64,000 nt of DNA from JBBRHH01 sp963788015. GTDB taxonomy: Bacteria; Planctomycetota; Phycisphaerae; Tepidisphaerales; Tepidisphaeraceae. The notes beneath the pieces are model-generated. The model did no database searches. It saw only the letters and a program-made list of their open reading frames with translations, and had not been told where the DNA came from. Every line of letters begins with the position of its first letter. Positions within the stretch are counted from its first letter, which is position 1. The stretch covers positions 1,860,001 to 1,924,000 of the forward strand of contig CAWBEY010000012.1 of assembly GCA_963788015.1 (NCBI GenBank), read 5' to 3'. The position numbers were made by a program, and so were the translations under genes. Positions 36,289 to 46,054 of the stretch are shown here, in pieces.

Positions 36289-37323
36289 TCAGACGACGGC
36301 CAACTCTTGATGCCGCAGATTGGCGTCCAGAACGCCCTGCGCGATCAGCTTTCGAATGTGCCCGATCCGCTGATACTTGGGTCCCTCAAACTCTTCGAGC
36401 GTGAGCCCAACCTTCTTATAAGTTTCAAACAGCTCTCGCGCTCCTTTGCGAGCCGTCCATTGTGGCTCAAATTTGAGCGTCCGCGCGATCTTGTCGCAGT
36501 TCACGCGATAGCAGCGCAGATCGGGCGAGGCGCCTTCCGCGATCTCCACTTTGCATCCCGGCACCGTCTCGGCAACGATCTCCGCCAGCTCGCGCATCTG
36601 ATAATTTTCCTCGGTCCGGCCCACGTTAAATGCATTGTTATGCACAACCTCGCGCGGCGCGGCCAAAACCGCCGCAAACGCCCGCGAGATATCTTCAATG
36701 TGAACAATCGGCCGCCAGGGCGTGCCGTCGCTCTTCAGCAAAACACGCTTGGTGGTAAAGGCCCACGCCGCCAGGTTGTTCAGCACCAGGTCAAATCGCA
36801 AACGGGGCGACACGCCATAGGCCGTTGCGCTGCGAAGGAACGTGGGTGAAAAGCCATCCGACGCCATCGGCGCCACGTCCTTCTCCACCATCACTTTCGA
36901 TTTGCCATAAGGCGTGACCGGATTGAAGGCCGAGCTTTCGTCGAGGATCTTGTCGCCGGCCGCGCCGTAGTTGCTGCACGACGACGAAAAGACAAATCGC
37001 TGAACGCCAGCTTCCTTGGCCAGCTCAGCCAGCCGCACCGAAGCGCGGTGGTTGATGTCGTAGGTCAAATCGGCGTTGAGATCGCCCAGGGGATCATTCG
37101 ACAAACCGGCCAGATGCACGACGGCATCAATGCCCTCAAAATCCGCAAGCTCCGCCTCGCGAATGTCCTTGTTGATCCACGGAACGTCAACCATTCCCGA
37201 TCCAAACGTGCAGCGCCGATACAAATCGCTGTCATATCCGACAACTTCATGCCCTTCCGCCAGCAACAGCGGCGTCATGACCGTCCCGATGTAACCCAGG
37301 TGCCCGGTGACCAAAACCTTCAT
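36289..37323 (-). CDS. NAD-dependent sugar epimerase/dehydratase (extended SDR)
   Basis: A 344-residue extended short-chain dehydrogenase for nucleotide sugars. The NAD motif is VLVTGHLGYIGTVMTPLLL, then VVHLAGLSNDPLGDLN, SSCSNYGAAG, the catalytic YGKSKVMVEK (Tyr, Lys) and RSATAYGVSPRLRFDLVLN. ATG 37323 (MKVLVTG) is the family start. Together with rfbF it may process CDP-glucose or its ketosugar; the exact reaction cannot be told. A dedicated CDP-glucose 4,6-dehydratase is not otherwise visible in the window. Confidence 0.9.
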   Translation of the reverse strand: MKVLVTGHLGYIGTVMTPLLLAEGHEVVGYDSDLYRRCTFGSGMVDVPWINKDIREAELADFEGIDAVVHLAGLSNDPLGDLNADLTYDINHRASVRLAELAKEAGVQRFVFSSSCSNYGAAGDKILDESSAFNPVTPYGKSKVMVEKDVAPMASDGFSPTFLRSATAYGVSPRLRFDLVLNNLAAWAFTTKRVLLKSDGTPWRPIVHIEDISRAFAAVLAAPREVVHNNAFNVGRTEENYQMRELAEIVAETVPGCKVEIAEGASPDLRCYRVNCDKIARTLKFEPQWTARKGARELFETYKKVGLTLEEFEGPKYQRIGHIRKLIAQGVLDANLRHQELAVV

Positions 37324-37384
37324 TGCATTTTCTCCCAAAAATGTTCCTCTCCGGAGGACACGCGTTCAATCAGTAAAATCGTTT

Positions 37385-38155
37385 TCAATCCCAGGTCTTC
37401 CAGGGCGGGTTACCTTCGGCCCACAATTCTTCAAGTCGTTTGCGATCACGGATGGTGTCCATGCACTGCCAGAAATCTTCATGCCGATAAGCCATCAACT
37501 GCCCATCCCGCGCCAGTTTCTCCATAGGCTCCTTTTCCCAGTGCGTTTCGTCCGCTTCGATGTAATCGAAGATCGCGGGCTCCAGCACGAAAAATGCACC
37601 GTTGATCCACCCCTCGCTGGCCTGCGGCTTCTCAGAAAACTCCACAACCCGATCGCCCTTAAAAACCATGTGCCCAAATCGCGCCGGGGGCCGCACAGCA
37701 GTGACGGTCGCCAGCTTTCCGTGCGCCTTGTGGAACGCGATCAATTTGTGAAGGTCAACATTGGAAACGCCGTCGCCCCATGTCAGCATAAACGTCGAGT
37801 TGCCCAGCACCGGCGCCAGCCGTTTAATCCGGCCGCCGGTCTGCGTCTTGATCCCCGTATCCACCAAATCAACGGTCCAATCAGGGACCTGATTCCCATG
37901 GCGCAACACATCGCCGCTTCGTGTTTTCACGGTGAGATCGCTGTTGATGGAGCAGAGTTCCATCAGATAGCGTTTGATGTATTCACCCTTGTAACCCAGG
38001 CCGATGGCGAAGTGGTTAAACTTGTAGGCCGAATAGTGCATCATGATGTGCCACAAGATCGGCCGTCCGCCAATCTCCACCATGGGCTTGGGCTTAAGCT
38101 CGGTCTCTTCCGCCAGGCGCGAACCAAGACCACCCGCTAGAATTGCAACCTTCAT
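37385..38155 (-). CDS. rfbF: Glucose-1-phosphate cytidylyltransferase
   Basis: Makes CDP-glucose from CTP and glucose-1-phosphate. The sequence starts MKVAILAGGLGSRLAEETELKPKPMVEIGGRPILWHIM, which is diagnostic of RfbF. Further motifs are FMLTWGDGVSNVDL, TAVRPPARFG, EGWINGAFFVLEP and FWQCMDTIRDRKRLEELW. A strong Shine-Dalgarno (GGAGGGG) precedes ATG 38155. A 200-base leader separates it from the antiterminator gene. Confidence 0.96.
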   Translation of the reverse strand: MKVAILAGGLGSRLAEETELKPKPMVEIGGRPILWHIMMHYSAYKFNHFAIGLGYKGEYIKRYLMELCSINSDLTVKTRSGDVLRHGNQVPDWTVDLVDTGIKTQTGGRIKRLAPVLGNSTFMLTWGDGVSNVDLHKLIAFHKAHGKLATVTAVRPPARFGHMVFKGDRVVEFSEKPQASEGWINGAFFVLEPAIFDYIEADETHWEKEPMEKLARDGQLMAYRHEDFWQCMDTIRDRKRLEELWAEGNPPWKTWD

Positions 38156-38358
38156 AAGTCCCCTCCAGGGGTATGAGTGTCTTCAACAGTTCTTTGCTAT
38201 CCATCTGTCGTCAAACGCACCGTCAATGCTGCACTTTGACTTGCCTAGACGCCGCTCTTGCTCGAAATTCAGCCAAGGCTCCGCCCGCGTCGCGTGCGCA
38301 CCATCTTTGGCGCCACGAGATTTCCAACAACCAATCGCCTTCAAACAAACCGGAACAT

Positions 38359-38928
38359 TCACGCAAGCGTCACGGCCTGATCGATCCGCTCCAGCAGGGA
38401 GCAGTCGATCTCCAGGCTGAGCGCTCTTCCGAGCATCTCGATCTGAAGCACCAGACGGTTGTCTCGCGAGCGCTCTTCGACGACGCCTTGCAGGCCCCGA
38501 AACGGCCCCGACCGCACTTCCACGCACACGCCCTTTACCAGATACGGGTACGGGTCGAGCGTGGCATGGCAGTCCAGCGCCAGCCGAAGATTACGCAGTT
38601 CCCACTCGAAGTGCTCCTGGTCGGCCACCCGGATCAGTTGCGCAACGCGCCTGGTCCGGTCGGCCTCATAAGCCTCATCGAGCGTGCCCCGGAGAAACAA
38701 GTATCCGGGGAAGACAGGAAGATCCGAGGTGAGTTTGCGATTGCCGTATCGGCGGACGTTGGTCCGCAACGGCAAATAGTGTTCGATGCCAAGCGCGGAT
38801 AGATCGGCCGCCAGAATCTTCTCCTGGCGCGGTTTCGTCTGAAGAACGTGCCAAAGCACCCCATCTTCCGACTTTACCCATCTTTCCACTGCATGCCCAC
38901 TACCGCGAGGATCATCTCGCATCTGCAT
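38359..38928 (-). CDS. Specialised NusG paralog (RfaH/LoaP-like transcription antiterminator)
   Basis: A 189-residue NusG-family protein. The NGN domain begins LWHVLQTKPRQEKILAADL, with EHYLPLRTNVRRYGNRK and SDLPVFPGYLFLRG. The KOW domain at the C-terminus begins GVCVEVRSGPFRGLQGVVEE. It heads a roughly 25 kb polysaccharide locus, which is exactly where operon-specific NusG paralogs (RfaH, UpxY, LoaP) act on their own operon in cis. ATG 38928 follows GAGGG. A promoter candidate lies about 30 bases upstream. Confidence 0.9.
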   Translation of the reverse strand: MQMRDDPRGSGHAVERWVKSEDGVLWHVLQTKPRQEKILAADLSALGIEHYLPLRTNVRRYGNRKLTSDLPVFPGYLFLRGTLDEAYEADRTRRVAQLIRVADQEHFEWELRNLRLALDCHATLDPYPYLVKGVCVEVRSGPFRGLQGVVEERSRDNRLVLQIEMLGRALSLEIDCSLLERIDQAVTLA

Positions 38929-39427
38929 TTCTCACCCTCTTCCCTCCAGTTTCATATCTATACAGCCACCCACGTCGCTGTAAAGCCCCAAATCACAAAA
39001 AACGTCTGCCTTGGTGGCTCGCGCAAATCATACTCTCGCGAACATAGTTCCCCAGTTCAATAGGAACAACATCAGGTTCTTCGGATACAGATTCGATTCG
39101 CCGTTTTTGCAACTCTCACCACTGCAATGAACATACCAATGCGTGTTTCTGCAACAGCGTACCGCTCCTAAACAAAGCACCTGTAACAATTTAACATTTC
39201 AACCCTGACGCCTGCGCCTCTGCCATCGCCCAACCGGTCACTCCCGTTGTTTAGGCAACAGCCGTCCTAGTATCAATTATCGACCAGAATCTCCGCCACT
39301 GATAAATCGTCGCTTCCCCCCACGGGCATAACCACAATTCTACTTAGCTACCCCATAATACCCAGCCCACCTATATAGCGTGCCTATGAGGCGAGCCGCC
39401 AAGCTTTGCCCAACATTCCCAGACGGT
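38929..39427. other. Long intergenic region upstream of the polysaccharide operon
   Basis: About 500 bases between algH (stop 39428) and the antiterminator gene, more AT-rich than its surroundings. Only the promoter candidate at 38958-38985 stands out. No convincing ORF, tRNA or long stem-loop was found. Its length suggests regulator binding sites or an upstream small RNA, but I see no direct proof. Confidence 0.6.
38958..38985 (-). promoter_or_regulatory. Candidate sigma-70-type promoter of the polysaccharide operon
   Basis: On the minus strand, -35 TTTACA (38985-38980) and -10 TATAGA (38963-38958) are separated by 16 bases. The expected start near 38950 leaves a leader of only about 20 bases to the antiterminator ATG at 38928. 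Found by eye; other starts in the 500-base gap are possible. Confidence 0.45.
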
Positions 39428-39973
39428 TCAATTCACAGATGGATCATCCGGGATGTGTTTCGGATCGATCCACCGCCCAACCGTCACCTCCCGCATCAGC
39501 CGCGCCCATTGCTCGTCCACCGGCTCAAAAACCCGCTGGTGCGTCGCCGCGATCGTCAGCCAGGAACTGGTCTCCATCTCCGCCTCCAGTTGCCCCGCAC
39601 CCCATCCTGCATAGCCGACAAAAAACTTCGCCGTGATATCCACTGTCTTCATCAGCCACTCAATCTTGTCCCGCTCGGTGGTGAAGAACAGCCCCGGCGC
39701 CACTTCAACCTCGCTGGCCAGTTCCTGCCCGTGGACCACCATCAACGGCCCCTCGCATGGCCCCCCCTGATGCAAAAATGCCTCGATCGCGCAAACTTCC
39801 TCTTCCATCACCTGCTCGCAGGCCTGACGAACAGTCAGCTCCAAAGGCCGGTTCAACACCAGGCCCAGCGCACCCTCGTGGCCATGTTGCACCATCAGCA
39901 CCACGGTGCGCGCAAAGTTCGGATCCGCCAGTTGCGGAGACGCGATCAGAAGCTGCCCTTGTAAAGACTTCAT
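39428..39973 (-). CDS. algH: YqgE/AlgH family protein
   Basis: A 181-residue member of the UPF0301 (YqgE/AlgH) family: SLQGQLLIASPQLADPNFAR, TVVLMVQHGHEGALGLVLNRP, FLHQGGPCEGPLMVVHG and FFVGYAGWGAGQLEAEM are the family's conserved blocks. AlgH affects alginate and virulence gene expression in Pseudomonas, but its biochemical role is unclear. ATG 39973 is preferred over GTG 39976. It is divergent from galK. Confidence 0.95.
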   Translation of the reverse strand: MKSLQGQLLIASPQLADPNFARTVVLMVQHGHEGALGLVLNRPLELTVRQACEQVMEEEVCAIEAFLHQGGPCEGPLMVVHGQELASEVEVAPGLFFTTERDKIEWLMKTVDITAKFFVGYAGWGAGQLEAEMETSSWLTIAATHQRVFEPVDEQWARLMREVTVGRWIDPKHIPDDPSVN

Positions 39974-40086
39974 CACCAGTCACGATAGCCCTCTTGAACC
40001 GAAATTGTAAAGACCTTCTTCACGCCCGCCGCAGGCCGCACCTGTCTTGACCCCTTCCCCCCCACACTCGTACAGTCGCCCTTACC

Positions 40087-41257
40087 ATGGAAGCTTCGAC
40101 CGACTCGATCAAAGAACAATTTCTCCGGACTTTTGGCCCAGGTCCGCGCCTTCACGTGGTCCGCTCCCCGGGCCGCGTCAATCTCATCGGCGAGCATACC
40201 GACTACAACGACGGCTTTGTCTTTCCAATGGCCATCGAGCCGGAGATTCGCATCGCCTGCCGCTTGCGAAATGACGACAAAATCCGCATCGCCTCCACCT
40301 CTTTTCCAGGCCAGGTCATCGAGTTTTCGATCGATCAGAAGATCAAGCGCGGTGAGCCCCAATGGGCCAACTACGCCCGCGGCGTGGCCGCCGAAATGCT
40401 GGCGGCCGGAATCCCGCTGACGGGCATGGACGCCCTTCTGGAAAACTCCCTGCCCGTCGGCGGCGGGCTGTCGTCCAGCGCAGCCTACGAAGTAGGCATC
40501 GCCAAGGCCCTCCTGGCGCTGGGAGGGCTGGATCTGGACCTCGGCCGGATGGCGCTGCTCTGCCAGAAAGCAGAGCACGAATATGCCCATGTCCCGTGCG
40601 GCATCATGGACCAGACCATCGTCGCCGCCGGCCGGGCCGGCCACGCCATGCTCCTCGACTGCCGTGACCTCTCGAAGCAGTTCATCCCGATCGATTCCAA
40701 CGATCTGCGCGTGGTGATCGTCAACACCATGGTGAAGCACGAGCTTACGGGCAGCAAATATGCCGAGCGTCGCCAGGAGTGCGAGGAAGGCGTCAAGCAC
40801 TTCGCCACCCGTCACCCAAACATCAAAGCCCTCCGAGACGTGAGCCTGAAACAAGTGGAGGAGGCCAAAGGGCAACTCGCCGACGTCGTCTACCGGCGAT
40901 GCCGCCATGTCGTCACCGAAAACCATCGCACCGTCGAGGCCGCCAGGCTTCTGGGCCGCCAGGAATACGAAGTTGCCGGCAAGCTGATGATCCAAAGCCA
41001 CGCGTCCCTGCGGGATGATTACGAAGTGAGCTGCCCCGAGCTGGATTTCCTGGCCGACGAAGCAATGAAAGTAAAAGGCATCTACGGCGCCCGCATGACC
41101 GGCGGTGGGTTTGGCGGCTGCATCGTCGCCATCGCCCGACCCGCGGGCCGTCGAACACCTGATCGACCACCTCACCAGAACCTACACGGAAAAGTTCAAC
41201 GTCAACCCCACCGCCTTCGTAACCGCCGCCGCTGCGGGCGCAAGCGTGATGGAATGA
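40087..41257 (+). CDS. galK: Galactokinase, C-terminal frameshift near 41140
   Basis: Phosphorylates galactose to galactose-1-phosphate with ATP (Leloir pathway). The GHMP-kinase motifs are complete: signature GRVNLIGEHTDYNDGFVFPMA, ATP loop LPVGGGLSSSAAYEVG, HVPCGIMDQ and motif 3 GARMTGGGFGGC. The frame drifts after IVAIARP into a basic tail. One frame over, the normal end resumes as AVEHLIDHLTRTYTEKFNV and TAAAAGASVME, stopping at 41257. A one-base indel in the CGACCCGCGGGCCG run near 41140 explains this. A kinase this conserved is unlikely to be decaying. Confidence 0.93.
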
Positions 41258-41522
41258 CGTAGCCCATCGATGTTGTCGGGAGCACCTATGACAGGCCCCG
41301 AACCCATTGGGACCTATCCAGCTCCCACCCGCGCCTCCCCTTAACGGCAGCTCAAAAGGTTGCATAATGTTAAGGATGCAACGGATATCATAACGCGTGC
41401 AGCCACGGGAGGAACCGTTACAACAGTGTTTCTCGCGACTGCCCACTTGCAACGTTATCATTCCCCGTCAACCGACCGCGCTCGATGCGGCCGCCGCAAA
41501 AGACCAGGAAGGAGCAGAATCT

Positions 41523-42902
41523 TTGGCCAAGTCGAACTCATCCCCCGCCGGCCTTTCACCAGCCATCAAGCGCGCCACACTCCTTCCCCTCATCGGCATC
41601 ACCTACTGCATGGTCGCCGGCGGCCCTTATGGCCTGGAAGAGCTGGTCCACGCCTCCGGCTATCGCAATGCCGTCCTGCTCCTCCTGATAACGCCCCTGC
41701 TCTGGTCGTTTCCCGTCACCCTGATGGTCAGCGAAATGTCGGCCGCCCTGCCCGAGGAAGGCGGCTACTACGTCTGGGTCCGCCGCGCCATGGGACCCTT
41801 CTGGGGATTCCAGGAAGCCTGGCTTTCCTTCGCCGCCAGCATTTTCGACATGGCCATCTACCCCACCCTCTTCATCACCTATCTCGCCCGCCTCTGGCCC
41901 GCCGCACAAGGCGGCAGTATGTCCACATTGATCGGGATTGCTGTCATCGCAATTTGCGTTGGGATCAACCTTGCCGGGATCCGGCTGGTCGGCGTCGGCT
42001 CCCTGGTCATGACGCTGGCCCTGCTCCTCCCGTTTGGAATCGTCATCGTCCTGTCGCTCTTCTCGGCCCCACACCCCGCCGCCGCGTCCAGTGAACCGGC
42101 GAAACTCAATCTGCTCGGCGGCATCCTCGTCGTGATGTGGAATTACATGGGCTGGGACAACGTCTCCACAATCGCCGGCGAGGTGCATCGCCCACAGCGC
42201 ACTTATCCCGTCGCGATGCTCATCTCCGTCCTGCTCGTGGCCGCCACCTACGTCATCCCCGTCGCGGCGGTCTCCCGATCCGGCATCGCCCCCGAGAACT
42301 GGAGCACCGGCTCCTGGGTAGACGTCGGCAGAACCGTCGGCGCCGATCACGGGCCGCAACTCGGACAGGCCCTCGCCATCGCCATCACCGCCGGCGGCAT
42401 GATCTCCGCCTTCTCAATGTTCAACGCGCTGATCCTCTCCTACTCCCGCGTGCCCATCGCCATGGCGGCCGACGGGTTCTTGCCGAAAATCATGGGCCGC
42501 CGCAGCCCCCGAACCGGCGTGCCCTGGGTTGCCGTCATCGTGTGCGCGGTCTGCTGGGGAATGTGCCTGAAGCTCGGCTTCGAGAAACTCCTGCTCCTCG
42601 ATACGCTCCTCTATGGCCTAAGCCTGATCCTCGAGTTCGCCGCCCTCATCGCCCTGCGCCTGCGCGAGCCGGCCCTGGCCCGGCCATACAAGGTCCCCGG
42701 CGGCCTCGTCGGCTGCATCGTCATCAGTCTCGGTCCTCTCCCCATCATGGCCGTGGCGTTCTATCAGGCGCTCTCCGACGAGAGCGCGAGCAAGGGCCTC
42801 ATGTTCGCCTCGGCCGCCGTGGTGCTCGGTGTCATCTTGTACTTCGTCGCCGTGTTCACCAGCCCGCGCCTGCGTCAGCATCGCGCCGGCCTAAGCACTT
42901 AG
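41523..42902 (+). CDS. APC superfamily amino acid/amine permease
   Basis: A 459-residue inner-membrane transporter with about 12 helices. Landmarks are PLIGITYCMVAGGPYGLEELV (helix 1 with the unwound GG region), LMVSEMSAALPEEGGYYVWVRRA, VVMWNYMGWDNVSTIAGEVH and YSRVPIAMAADGFLPKIMG. It resembles the polyamine/cationic amino acid branch. The likely start is TTG 41523: AGGAAGGAG lies eight bases upstream and the protein then starts close to helix 1. The open frame extends back to 41397 without support. The substrate is not certain. Confidence 0.88.
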   Translation: MAKSNSSPAGLSPAIKRATLLPLIGITYCMVAGGPYGLEELVHASGYRNAVLLLLITPLLWSFPVTLMVSEMSAALPEEGGYYVWVRRAMGPFWGFQEAWLSFAASIFDMAIYPTLFITYLARLWPAAQGGSMSTLIGIAVIAICVGINLAGIRLVGVGSLVMTLALLLPFGIVIVLSLFSAPHPAAASSEPAKLNLLGGILVVMWNYMGWDNVSTIAGEVHRPQRTYPVAMLISVLLVAATYVIPVAAVSRSGIAPENWSTGSWVDVGRTVGADHGPQLGQALAIAITAGGMISAFSMFNALILSYSRVPIAMAADGFLPKIMGRRSPRTGVPWVAVIVCAVCWGMCLKLGFEKLLLLDTLLYGLSLILEFAALIALRLREPALARPYKVPGGLVGCIVISLGPLPIMAVAFYQALSDESASKGLMFASAAVVLGVILYFVAVFTSPRLRQHRAGLST

Positions 42903-42955
42903 ACCATCAAAATTTGACGTCCCAAAGACGCACAGGGCAAAGTTAGAATGTCACC

Positions 42956-44498
42956 ATGAAATGTCCTGATGGCTTCACCGAGTCGCTTTGGTTTGAGAAC
43001 CTGGACGTCCCCAAATACGAGCAGGCATCGCCGGATGCCGCGATTGACGTGGACGTCGCCGTCATCGGCGCTGGAATCGCCGGCCTCACAACGGCCTATC
43101 TCCTGCGAGCCGAAGGACGCTCCGTCGCCGTATTTGACGAAGGAGAAATCGGTGGCGGCCAAACCGGAAGAACAAGCGCCCATCTCGCCAGCGCCATCGA
43201 CGACCGTTTCATCGAGATCGAACGATCCCACGGCGAAGAAGGCTCGCGCCTGGCTTACGAAAGTCATGCAAAGGCAATCGATACCATCGAACGCATCGCC
43301 CGCGACGAAAACATCTCCTGCGAGTTCGTGCGCCTGGATGGCCTTCTAAGCCCCATCCCCGGCGACCCACCCGACCTGTTGGACAAAGAACTGGCGGCCG
43401 CCAAACGAGCCGGTTTTGCCGATGCCGAGAAGCTTTCGCGGCGGAGGATTCGACGACGGCCCCTGCCTGCGGTTCGGCCACCAGGCTCGCTTCCATCCGA
43501 TGAAATACCTCGCAGGCTTGGCCCAAGCGTTCAAGCGAAAAGGAGGCGAGATCTACACCGGCCGCCGCGTCATGGACGTGCAGGGGACCGACCCAAAGAA
43601 AAAGACGCCAGCGCGCGTGAAACTGCAGGGCGTGAGAAAGACCGTCACGGCACAGCATGTCGTCGTTGCCACCAACACGCCAGCGCCCATCAACGATTGG
43701 TTCGGCATCTATACCAAGCAGGCGGCATATCGAACGTATGTCATTGGCGCTCCCGTTCCCAGGAACAGCGTGGCCGATGCCCTCTACTGGGACACCGGCG
43801 ATCCCTACCACTACGTGCGCATCGAGCCGGCCAACGGAGACGGCGAGGACTTGCTGATCATCGGCGGCGAGGATCATAAAACCGGCCAATTCCCCGAGCA
43901 GGGCAGGCCGTTCATGAACCTCGAAGAATGGGCGCGAAAGCGATACCCCATGATGGGCCAGGTGAAGTACCGCTGGTCAGGCCAGGTGCAAGAGCCGGCC
44001 GACGGCCTCGCCTTCATCGGACGGGCGCTCACGGATAAAGAGGAAGTTTTCGTTGCGACAGGCGACAGCGGAATGGGCCTCACCCATGGCACCATCGCCG
44101 GCCTGCTCATCACCGACCAAATCGCAGGCCGCCCAAATCCCTGGGAAAAAATCTACGACCCCTCCCGCAAGATGTTAAATCTGGAGTTCGTCAAAGAAAA
44201 CGCCAACACGCTCGCGCAATACACCGACCTGGTCACACCCGGAGAGTTCAAATCCGCCGACGACATCCCACCCGGCGACGGCGCTGTGATGCGCGAAGGT
44301 CTCAGCAAAGTAGCGATTTACCGAGACGAAGACGGAAAGATCCATAAATGCTCGGCCATCTGCACGCACATGCAGTGCGTGGTGAAATGGAATCACGTCG
44401 AACGCTCGTGGGATTGCCCCTGTCACGGCAGCCGCTTCAGCCCCCTCGGAAAAGTATTGATCGGGCCGGCGATCGACGACTTGGCCCGCGTAAAATAG
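42956..44498 (+). CDS. FAD-dependent oxidoreductase with C-terminal Rieske domain, frameshift near 43440
   Basis: A DadA-like FAD oxidoreductase fused to a Rieske [2Fe-2S] domain. The N-terminus has SLWFENLDVPKYE, VAVIGAGIAGLTTAYLL and GEIGGGQTGRTSAHLASAIDDRF, typical of this fusion family. Near 43440 the frame breaks (AEKLSRRR) and resumes as FDDGPCLRFGHQARFHPMKYL. The Rieske cluster ligands are CSAICTHMQC and WDCPCHGSRFSPLG. Such proteins are usually annotated only as a FAD-dependent oxidoreductase with Rieske domain; the substrate is unknown. Confidence 0.88.
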
Positions 44499-44513
44499 CC
44501 GTGGACGGACCTG

Positions 44514-44734
44514 ATGCTTCAACTCAACCCACCACTCGTTCGGATCATCGTCGGCGGTGAAGGTTGGGCGGGTCCGACGGGCAAAGGAGTGGCGAATCTC
44601 CTTGAGCCAGGCCATCGCGACGACGACATGATCTGGATCATCGACCTGGACGACAACGGTGAAACATGGTGCGTTCCCAACCGGTACGTGCGCGCCCCTC
44701 GCAACATAACATCCGGACGCAACCCCAAATCTGA
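44514..44734 (+). CDS. Small conserved hypothetical protein, 3' end uncertain
   Basis: About 70 residues starting MLQLNPPL, with MIWIIDLDDNGETWCVPNRYVR and a final APRNITSGR. This layout (QLxPPxP start, DDxGExW, NxxVRxxxNITxGR end) recurs in small proteins of unknown function across many bacteria. Family members end shortly after NITxGR. Here the frame stays open to 45008, antisense to the next gene. One frame over there is a TGA at 44732-44734, so a one-base indel may have removed the natural stop. Confidence 0.55.
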
Positions 44735-44808
44735 GCCCGCATCCGAAACTCATTCACGGGCCGCGCCCGCCGACATCGAATGTTTAAGTTGCAGCGAGGC
44801 ATCAAATT

Positions 44809-45804
44809 TCACACAGGCAGTTGCTTCCCCCACGACTCGCTCACCATCCTCCGCAGCCGCGACGCATCCGCCGGCACCGGATACTTGTTCTCATACGACG
44901 TCTGAAACAAATCACACCGGCACGGCGTCGTCAGCCCGTACATCAACTGAAACCGGGGCCGAACCGAATTCCGGCTCCCATAGTGAAAACAGGCGCTTGA
45001 GTCGATAAACAACACCGACCCCTTCTTCCCCGTGAACCGGATTGCCTCCTTCGGATCGATCACTTGATACATCTCCTCATCCGTCACCCGATACTCCGAC
45101 CCCCGCTTCTGATACCCCAGCCCCGCCTTCGCGCGCTCCGATACCGAAGCCGGCAGAAACGTCCACGGTCCGTTCTCCTCGGTGATGTCCTCCACCGCCA
45201 AAAGCACGTACACCAGCGGCGTGTCATGAATGTCCAGATGATAAAGCTGGCTCTGCCGAAACGGCCCATGCGCATCTGGATCCAGCGCCGCATTCGACTC
45301 CATAAACCGCACCCCCGGCGGCAAAGTCTTCGACAACACCGGCACAATTCCCATGTGATGCGCGGCCGTCGCCAGCACTTCCGACGACAGCACAAAATCC
45401 AGAATGGCCGGATACTTTTCCAGATCACCCGGAAACAGCAGGCTGCGCAAAAACGGCTGCTGACTATCCGAATGCTTCTTCCCGCCGCGCTCGCGCACGA
45501 CCTCCCCACCCTGTTCCAACACCCGCCCCAGATGCGGCAGCGTCATCGAATCATCCCGCGCCCACCCATCCCGCATCACGATCCGCGGCGGCCAACTCGC
45601 CAGCTCCCCATTCTCCCGAAGCATCCCCTCAAAATCCCCCTCAAACGCCTCCCGATGCAGCCGCGCCTTATCCGAATACCGCCACCGGTTATACCGCTTG
45701 GCAAACCGCCGCAGCCGACCAATCCCCACCCGCCGCATCGACTTGTCCTGCCGCCAATGCTTCGCCAACGGCCGAAGAACCCGATCGGTCATCTTTGCAA
45801 TCAT
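44809..45804 (-). CDS. PhyH-like Fe(II)/2-oxoglutarate dioxygenase family protein
   Basis: A 331-residue cytoplasmic protein. The iron-binding HxD motif is in SQLYHLDIHDTP (HLD), and the distal His and Arg are near SSACFHYGSRN and RPRFQLMYG. The front half is basic and helical (KHWRQDKSMRRVGIGRLRRFAKRYNRWRY). ATG 45804 is chosen because the upstream part of the frame is low-complexity Gly. It is not close in sequence to the oxygenase at 32774. The substrate is unknown; glycan or lipid hydroxylation is possible. Confidence 0.65.
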   Translation of the reverse strand: MIAKMTDRVLRPLAKHWRQDKSMRRVGIGRLRRFAKRYNRWRYSDKARLHREAFEGDFEGMLRENGELASWPPRIVMRDGWARDDSMTLPHLGRVLEQGGEVVRERGGKKHSDSQQPFLRSLLFPGDLEKYPAILDFVLSSEVLATAAHHMGIVPVLSKTLPPGVRFMESNAALDPDAHGPFRQSQLYHLDIHDTPLVYVLLAVEDITEENGPWTFLPASVSERAKAGLGYQKRGSEYRVTDEEMYQVIDPKEAIRFTGKKGSVLFIDSSACFHYGSRNSVRPRFQLMYGLTTPCRCDLFQTSYENKYPVPADASRLRRMVSESWGKQLPV

Positions 45805-45917
45805 GCGCGAATACTGGCCCCCAATCCCGCCCAATGCAACCCCTTTCCCACCCCCCCGCCAACTCGGACCACCCCCTCCACTCAACTATCCGGCCTATCA
45901 CGACTGTGCCACGTCAA

Positions 45918-46041
45918 TCAAACCCGTCGAAGGTTACCGGACGCATGCAGGTTCCTGCCCGGAGATTTGCCTGCGCCGTAGTCCTGGATCGCTTCGAGAT
46001 CGGCCCCTGCCCCCCGCCCCTGCCCGAGGCGTGATGATCAC
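45918..46041 (-). pseudogene. parE: Remnant of a ParE/RelE-type toxin
   Basis: Directly downstream of the ParD-like gene. On the minus strand RVIITPRA is encoded, then after a frame change DLEAIQDYGAGKSPGRN, stopping at TGA 45918-45920. These two pieces match the first roughly 30 residues of ParE-family toxins (typically R-V-x-x-T-P-R-A-E-x-D-L-E-x-I-x-D-Y-I-A). The remaining two thirds, with the catalytic end, are missing. So the toxin is broken while its antitoxin remains intact. Confidence 0.6.
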
Positions 46042-46054
46042 CCGTACGAATCGC

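Noticed and set aside
39973..41175. 400-codon minus-strand open frame antisense to galK
   Set aside because: galK has all GHMP-kinase motifs on the plus strand; the antisense frame has none.
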